From an uncultured Eubacteriales bacterium (GTDB lineage: Bacteria; Bacillota; Clostridia; Oscillospirales; UBA644): a DNA stretch of 64,000 nt. The notes under the pieces were generated by a model, which worked only from the letters and a program-made list of their open reading frames with translations, searched no databases and was not told where the DNA came from. Position 1 is the stretch's first letter, and each line of letters opens with the position of its first letter. The position numbers and the translations under genes are program-made. This document shows positions 59,812 through 64,000 of this stretch, in pieces. The DNA lies in contig CAJLLT010000007.1 of NCBI GenBank assembly GCA_905207625.1, positions 23,872 to 87,871 of the forward strand, given 5' to 3'.

Positions 59812-62572
59812 TCTGTTTCGCCTCCTCTGTTTCAAAGAGGAAATAGTCAATTCCTCTTGTGTTTCTATTGAAATTACTGATTCTGTTTTTTGTGTCAAGT
59901 GTGAATTCGCCCAAGAAATCGTCCATATCGTCTGGATTAACGCCGGCAACAATGAAACAAGAATTTTCACTTCTGAGTTCGATTCGTACAGGATTGATAT
60001 CGTCGTATGTTCCATCGCTATTTGGCATGGTGTTCAGATAGGTTTTCCAACCATCACGATTGATAATGTATGCGCTTCCTGTGTAATAGTGGCAACCGTC
60101 AACCTCACCTATATACCATAAATGATCGACATAAAACGGCTTGATTTCCTCATATGAGGCTTTTCCTGTCAACATTACCTTTTCGAAACGCAAGCTTTTG
60201 CCCTTGAAGCGTATCTTGTTGATATTACCAAGCACAACTTGCTGTTCGAATAAACGCTCTGTTTTTTCTGTCATAAAACCTTTGCGTGTCATCAAATCAA
60301 CAGTAACATCATAAATGCCTATTTCGAGTTCAGATAGTGAAAAATAACGACTTTTATAGTTTTCATCAATAGTCTCACTGATATCAAAGCTATGCTTAAC
60401 AGTATTATTTTCGTAGAAAGAGATTTTGAATTTGGGCGAGGAATCTCCAATAAAAGCTTTGCTCACATCCCAAAGCATCTCTTTTCCGCTTATTACAAAC
60501 GGTGAGAATTGAAGTTTTTCCTTCAAGCAAACTGTTAAGATTGGAATAATACCGACATCTTCAATTTTTATGAAGACGATAACTTCTTTTTTACCATCTT
60601 GGCTCATAGACCAAACGGTTTCGCCAAGCTTAAAGGAATTGAATGATGCGCTTTCTGACATAACCGTGTTGTTATTCAAAAACACTTGGTAACCCATTTC
60701 GATCGGCAAATCAATAACAAGCTCTGCTGAATTTGAGTAATTCTTATACCACAAATTCTCTCCGTATTGCATTGAAAAATCATTCTCGCCAAATTTCCAT
60801 TTTAACACGGGCGGAGAAAGAACAACATCTCCGTCATCAAACGGAATAACAATATCGCCTTGATGGATGTCAAACGATACGCTTTTATCGTATTTTTCCG
60901 TATGGAAGCGCACCGTGCCGAGATTTTCTTTGTCAAAATACAGTTTTTTATCGTAAGTGATGCTGATGCTGTTGAATTTTACAACATTGTAAGAAGCCTC
61001 GATTTTGTTATCCACATAGCTGAAAATATTGATTTTCTGCGGTTCACAAACATTAAGCAGTTCAGTAATAAAAAATGTTTTATATCCTTCGCTTTCTTTG
61101 CATGTGAACGCGCTCAATCTAAAGTCGGTAGATTCGTAGCGCACACCATACTTGGATATGTCAACATCACACTTTACAACAACTCGCAATTCGCCGTCAA
61201 TAACGATAAATTCATCGCCGTCATGAATGAACTTTGCATTGTTCTTTCTGTCTGCAGAAATCCGTATGCTACGTTTTTGCTTTTCTACGACAAAGAATAC
61301 TGTTCGTTTCGGATTTTGTAATAACTCGCCTTCTTGCGCCTGAAGAATATACAAATTGGGTTCACCCGAAACTTTCTTTATGCTTTCGGGATAGGCAGAG
61401 AACTCTTCTAATTTGGGTGCGTACAAGATGTAATTCCCGGGCAGACATTCTTCTTGTAAGATTTCTCTGTGATCTCTAAAAAGAATATACTCTCGAAATA
61501 AGCTTGTTTTTGATTTATAAATAACCTCCCCACAGTGCACGATCTCCAATGTGCAATCTATCGTACCACCTTCAAACACGAGATTATCCACATAAAGATA
61601 TATCTCCTTTGTTGCCATAGTAAGACCTGAACCGAAGGTGCACATCTCTTTCTGATCCACAAGTTCACCGTTATGATAAAAATTCAAAAGTGGCAAATCA
61701 TAAAAATTGTTTTTCAGACGAATACTCGGTATCGTTAAAATCGCTTGTTTTCCATTGTAACTGTATTTAGGTCGAATAGTGGAGTAGTCAGTAATTGCGC
61801 GTTCGTATGCTTTTCTTTTGGGCTTGGTAATACCAAAGCTCTTTTCTTTTTCTGTCCACCAATCACGAATAAGCGTGTTATAATATCGGTTATTATCAAG
61901 AATTTCTCCACTAAACACTCTATCTAACAAAGACATCGTGCTTTCGATATACTTTACCATTTCTTCGGGCGCTTCGATTGCCATTCGCTTAATTCCTGCG
62001 CGCAGAGAATATACGCCGCTTCCTAACTTGAGGTCATCTTCCAAGGATTTTTCATTGGAGAAAGTTTTCTTAAGCTCCTCGGCAACAAGTGCGAAAGTAT
62101 CATCATTTTTTGTATATGTGAAATTCATATCCTCAGAATACAAATTCCAGCACAACTCTAAAAATGACTCTGTCGAATTTAGCGGAGCAAATGCGTGCGC
62201 CAAAATAGTGGCGTAATAGCGCTTCGTACAACCTGATAAATACATAATTTTTCCACATCTACCGAGCCTTTCAATTACACTCGTGAGATATGTATATATT
62301 TTCTGTGAGCCATTTGAGCCGATTAGCTTTTTATAGATGCAATCCCAAAAGGTATCTTCGTCTGATTTCCAAGTTTTTACGGCATTCACCATAGCAACAA
62401 AGATAAGTTCATCATATCCTTGCGCTATGGTATTTCCCCAACCACCGTCATAGTTGCGAAGCAAACAACCCGTGAAGTCATATACACGTGCTAATTCCTC
62501 ATCGGAAAACACATAGTTACCGACAAAAGATTCTTTAATTGCATCGCTTATCTTTGGTAACAACTCTTTCAC
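59777..62572 (-). CDS. Large protein of unknown family, partner of the DUF1998 helicase
   Basis: 931 residues, no signal peptide or membrane segment. The first 270 or so look alpha-helical (LLPKISDAIKESFVGNYVFS, WGNTIAQGYDELIFVAMVNAV). The remainder, about 275-915, is rich in short beta strands, suggesting several Ig-like or sandwich units. I recognise no catalytic motif: no methylase, nuclease or ATPase signature is evident. GTG 62572 has AGGAGG five bases upstream. Its stop lies inside the helicase gene, so the two are translationally coupled. In the two-gene Druantia type III plan the helicase partner is DruH, also a large protein without known motifs; whether this is a homologue cannot be decided by eye. 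Confidence 0.8.
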   Translation of the reverse strand: MKELLPKISDAIKESFVGNYVFSDEELARVYDFTGCLLRNYDGGWGNTIAQGYDELIFVAMVNAVKTWKSDEDTFWDCIYKKLIGSNGSQKIYTYLTSVIERLGRCGKIMYLSGCTKRYYATILAHAFAPLNSTESFLELCWNLYSEDMNFTYTKNDDTFALVAEELKKTFSNEKSLEDDLKLGSGVYSLRAGIKRMAIEAPEEMVKYIESTMSLLDRVFSGEILDNNRYYNTLIRDWWTEKEKSFGITKPKRKAYERAITDYSTIRPKYSYNGKQAILTIPSIRLKNNFYDLPLLNFYHNGELVDQKEMCTFGSGLTMATKEIYLYVDNLVFEGGTIDCTLEIVHCGEVIYKSKTSLFREYILFRDHREILQEECLPGNYILYAPKLEEFSAYPESIKKVSGEPNLYILQAQEGELLQNPKRTVFFVVEKQKRSIRISADRKNNAKFIHDGDEFIVIDGELRVVVKCDVDISKYGVRYESTDFRLSAFTCKESEGYKTFFITELLNVCEPQKINIFSYVDNKIEASYNVVKFNSISITYDKKLYFDKENLGTVRFHTEKYDKSVSFDIHQGDIVIPFDDGDVVLSPPVLKWKFGENDFSMQYGENLWYKNYSNSAELVIDLPIEMGYQVFLNNNTVMSESASFNSFKLGETVWSMSQDGKKEVIVFIKIEDVGIIPILTVCLKEKLQFSPFVISGKEMLWDVSKAFIGDSSPKFKISFYENNTVKHSFDISETIDENYKSRYFSLSELEIGIYDVTVDLMTRKGFMTEKTERLFEQQVVLGNINKIRFKGKSLRFEKVMLTGKASYEEIKPFYVDHLWYIGEVDGCHYYTGSAYIINRDGWKTYLNTMPNSDGTYDDINPVRIELRSENSCFIVAGVNPDDMDDFLGEFTLDTKNRISNFNRNTRGIDYFLFETEEAKQSVQSGQSIIKH

Positions 62573-62598
62573 GAGATCCTCCTAATAATTGCATTTTA

Positions 62599-62802
62599 TT
62601 ATTCGGCTGCATTGCTGGTTTTTACCCAAGCATCAATCTCGGATATCTTAAACTTCCAAAGTATACCGGCCATTGACGCGGGCATTCAACGTTTTGCAAT
62701 CCAAGTAATGATAGTATCTCGGCTAACGCCAAGATGTTCCATAATTTCTTTTAGAGAATACCATCTTTCTGCTTCGCTGTTCACATGAATATCCTTCGAC
62801 AT
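62599..62802 (-). pseudogene. Excisionase-type HTH regulator broken by an in-frame TGA
   Basis: From ATG 62802 (or GTG 62784, which has the better AAGG site) the frame reads WYSLKEIMEHLGVSRDTIIT WIAKR, then TGA (62688-62686), then MPASMAGILWKFKISEIDAWVK to TAA at 62599. The family consensus has Gly at the TGA position (KRGMPA), so a GGA to TGA change is the simplest cause. Intact, the protein would be a 67-residue MerR/excisionase-like DNA-binding protein. Such genes often lead defence and restriction operons. The remaining N-terminal part still holds the helix-turn-helix. Confidence 0.75.
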
Positions 62803-62823
62803 AAAGACATAAATATTACCTTT

Positions 62824-62852
62824 ATTATACAATATTTTTGGTGCTCTGTCAA
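62824..62852 (-). promoter_or_regulatory. Perfect consensus promoter of the cargo operon
   Basis: Minus strand TTGACA (62852-62847), 17-bp spacer, TATAAT (62829-62824). It lies 22 bp before the HTH ATG. A perfect sigma-A match for an operon of two giant proteins suggests the normal state needs repression. Confidence 0.88.
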
Positions 62853-62955
62853 TCTATTTATACTCATTCATCCGGACGGTGGAGCCCTGTTTTGTCGCTG
62901 GCTCAAAATTTTTTGCAAATATTTTCACTGAAAACCTTACATTCAGGGCTTGAAA

Positions 62956-63069
62956 TGTCGGTATAGTGAAGGGCTGACATTTATGCTGACCATTCTTTTG
63001 CAGGAAAATCAAAAAATCTTTCCGAAAAACCTTCACCTTTTGCCGCTTTTTTGTCGGTATGGTGAGGAC
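62956..63069 (+). repeat. Imperfect 18-bp direct repeat
   Basis: TGTCGGTATAGTGAAGGG (62956-62973) and TGTCGGTATGGTGAGGAC (63052-63069), 96 bp apart start to start. Possibly binding sites for a mobilization or partition protein. Confidence 0.45.
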
Positions 63070-63267
63070 ACCTTCTTGTATCAATAGGTAATCGCCACTT
63101 GTTTTTCGCCAAGTGCCCACCGGACACAAAGTAAAGCGGCGCTCCGCCGAAGTAAAAATGCCGCGCTTTTATGAGACATATGACGGTGTTTGCTTTCGGC
63201 TGAAATCCATTGTAAACCCATGCCAGCCCATCTCTCCACTGTTGTCTTTCCCTTTTAGCGAGCAATG

Positions 63268-63320
63268 AATTTGGAGCCCCAAATTCGGCTTTTAGGGGAT
63301 GCCCCCTAAGACCCCGGTCT
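63268..63320 (+). other. oriT-like hairpin pair
   Basis: AATTTGG/CCAAATT (63268-63274, 63279-63285) and TTAGGGG/CCCCTAA (63292-63298, 63303-63309), followed by GACCCCGG. Two hairpins and a GC-rich step directly upstream of a mobC-like gene are typical of a transfer origin. The nic site cannot be named. Confidence 0.45.
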
Positions 63321-63353
63321 TTCGGTACATATTCGAAGAAAGGGGAAAAGAGT

Positions 63354-63719
63354 ATGAGGGAAAGAAACCATATCGTTCGGGTGCACCTGAACGACCGGGA
63401 GATGGCACATCTGGAAAAGTGCCTCTCGAAAACGCACTGGGGAAAGGAGGCGTTTCTGCGTGCCGCCATCCGAGGCACCGGTATTGCTACCAAGCCGTCG
63501 GAGGATTGTCAGGAGGTCATTGACCGGCTCCGGGAGATCGGAAATCGTCTGAATGTTCTTCCGCTTCAGGTAGCAAAGCTGTCGACCGAAGAAAAGGAGG
63601 TACTCGGCAAAGCGACGCGTGAAATCTGGAGACTTTATGATTTGGTACGGGATGCGTTTTTGCCGCCGTATCGGTATCACATGCGAACCGTTATCAGGAT
63701 GGGAGATGCGGAAGAATGA
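63354..63719 (+). CDS. MobC-like relaxosome accessory protein
   Basis: 121 residues. The N-terminal RNHIVRVHLNDREMAHLEKCLSKTHWGKEAFLRAAIRG has the ribbon-helix-helix form, and DRLREIGNRLNVLPLQVAKLS is the typical MobC segment. It should bind oriT and help the relaxase nick the DNA. AAAGGGG lies eight bases before ATG. The next gene overlaps by four bases. Confidence 0.82.
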   Translation: MRERNHIVRVHLNDREMAHLEKCLSKTHWGKEAFLRAAIRGTGIATKPSEDCQEVIDRLREIGNRLNVLPLQVAKLSTEEKEVLGKATREIWRLYDLVRDAFLPPYRYHMRTVIRMGDAEE

Positions 63720-64000
63720 GTGAAAATCACAACCAGACCCCGCCTTCTGAAAAGAAGATTTATTCTATCGGTCTCCACCGCATCCGCCCTATGCAGAATC
63801 ATCCGTTCAGTGTCCGCGACGATGAAGAAATGACCGCTTTGATGGAGAGCATCCGTCAATACGGGGTTCTTACGCCCATCACTGTCCGCGTCATCCGCAA
63901 GGAGAACAGCAACGAGACGGATTCTTTTGAAATCATCAGCGGTCACCGCCGCCATACGGGTATAGGAAGTCGCCGGAGAACAGGAAGAAATGGGTGATCG
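63716..64000 (+). pseudogene. ParB-like protein, frameshifted and cut by the window edge
   Basis: The N-terminal ParB domain is clear: IYSIGLHRIRPMQNHPFSVRDDEEM, then ESIRQYGVLTPITVR and SFEIISGHRRH (about 77-87). After GHRRHTGI the frame meets TGA at 63995. Shifting by one base near 63966 gives EVAGEQEEMGD, the expected continuation, so one extra base seems to be present. Either the gene is broken or the read has an error. ParB-type proteins in such elements bind DNA for partition or regulation. Confidence 0.65.

Larger units (their letters stand above)
62853..63353. other. Non-coding region upstream of mobC
   Basis: No gene is supported in these 500 bp, although frames are open on the minus strand. 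The region contains an imperfect direct repeat and the oriT-like hairpins described separately. Confidence 0.45.
54300..64000. mobile_element. Mobilizable element, left part (right end beyond the window)
   Basis: The stretch begins with a TnpV-like gene and ends with MobC-like and ParB-like genes plus an oriT-like region. In between is a leftward cargo operon whose codon choice is visibly more A/T-rich than the flanking chromosome. No recombinase or relaxase is in view; they should lie to the right. The left border is placed only roughly, between the AlkD gene and tnpV. Confidence 0.7.

Noticed and set aside
59812..60015. 68-residue N-terminal extension of the helicase
   Set aside because: It lies fully inside the partner gene in another frame, has no ribosome site, and GTG 59811 has GAGGAGG.
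54964..62572. DISARM, BREX or restriction-modification
   Set aside because: No DNA methylase, PLD nuclease, BrxC-like ATPase or PglZ gene is present beside the helicase.
62686..62688. TGA read as glycine (code change) in the HTH gene
   Set aside because: TGA ends many genes here at the expected place, for example the alanine symporter and serA, so the code is standard.
62981..63493. 170-residue minus-strand frame
   Set aside because: It opposes mobC and crosses the oriT-like region; the composition looks like random coding.
1..64000. CRISPR array, rRNA operon, intact insertion sequence
   Set aside because: No regularly spaced repeats, no rRNA sequence and no transposase with terminal repeats were seen.

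Overview
The window looks like a chromosomal segment from an anaerobic, endospore-forming Gram-positive bacterium of the class Clostridia, probably Oscillospiraceae-like. The reasons are the sporulation genes (yabP, yabQ, spoVT, a SpoVB-type flippase, a SpoIIM-like protein and an M23 peptidase like SpoIIQ), the divIC/HU/rqcP cluster, cdaA-cdaR, the tepA-ylzJ pair, consensus sigma-A promoters with 17-bp spacers and strong GGAGG ribosome sites. TAA, TAG and TGA are all used as normal stops, so the code is standard.

Layout. 1-8600: a partial ROK kinase, an exported amidase, membrane proteins, an alanine/sodium symporter, and the leftward sporulation/division cluster spoVB-HU-rqcP-yabP-yabQ-divIC. 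8685-8781 holds a candidate small RNA on the minus strand. 9-24 kb: rightward housekeeping genes (DUF1015, folD, gltX, glnS, tRNA-Leu, tRNA-Gly, a CotH-kinase surface protein, tepA-ylzJ, hflX, serC-serA, M23 peptidase). 24-37 kb: SPFH/NfeD pair, DUF3343 plus cysteine-desulfurase-like enzyme, the cdaA-cdaR operon with a flavoprotein, RseC-like and CHAP proteins, mecA-like, spoVT, Mrp ATPase, rnhA-queG with a cloverleaf-shaped element at the 5' end of its transcript, Fur, HD hydrolase. 37.5-50.3 kb: tRNA-Met and tRNA-Glu, tmcAL, then a long pyrH-frr-uppS-cdsA-dxr-rseP-ispG operon followed by a YfhO/GT2/GtrA glycosylation cassette. 50.5-54.2 kb: XRE regulator, SLOG protein, an EamA transporter with an amber codon, aldo-keto reductase, AlkD-like protein.

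From about 54.3 kb to the right edge the DNA changes to mobile-element content. A TnpV-like gene lies on the left. MobC-like and ParB-like genes with an oriT-like region lie on the right. Between them is a leftward cargo operon: a very strong promoter, a broken excisionase-type HTH gene, a 931-residue protein of unknown family and a 1615-residue DEAH helicase with a DUF1998-type C-terminus. I read this as a two-gene anti-phage defence candidate, similar in plan to Druantia type III. It is the most interesting system in the window.

The chromosomal genes form a coherent set: undecaprenyl phosphate synthesis (uppS, dxr, ispG) feeds both the wall and the three-component glycosylation cassette. 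c-di-AMP synthesis, SpoVB-type flippase, DivIC, amidase, CHAP and M23 proteins concern the envelope. Four exported proteins share a Thr-Glu-Pro-rich linker after their membrane anchor. All functional calls rest on reading the sequence by eye; no database search was possible.
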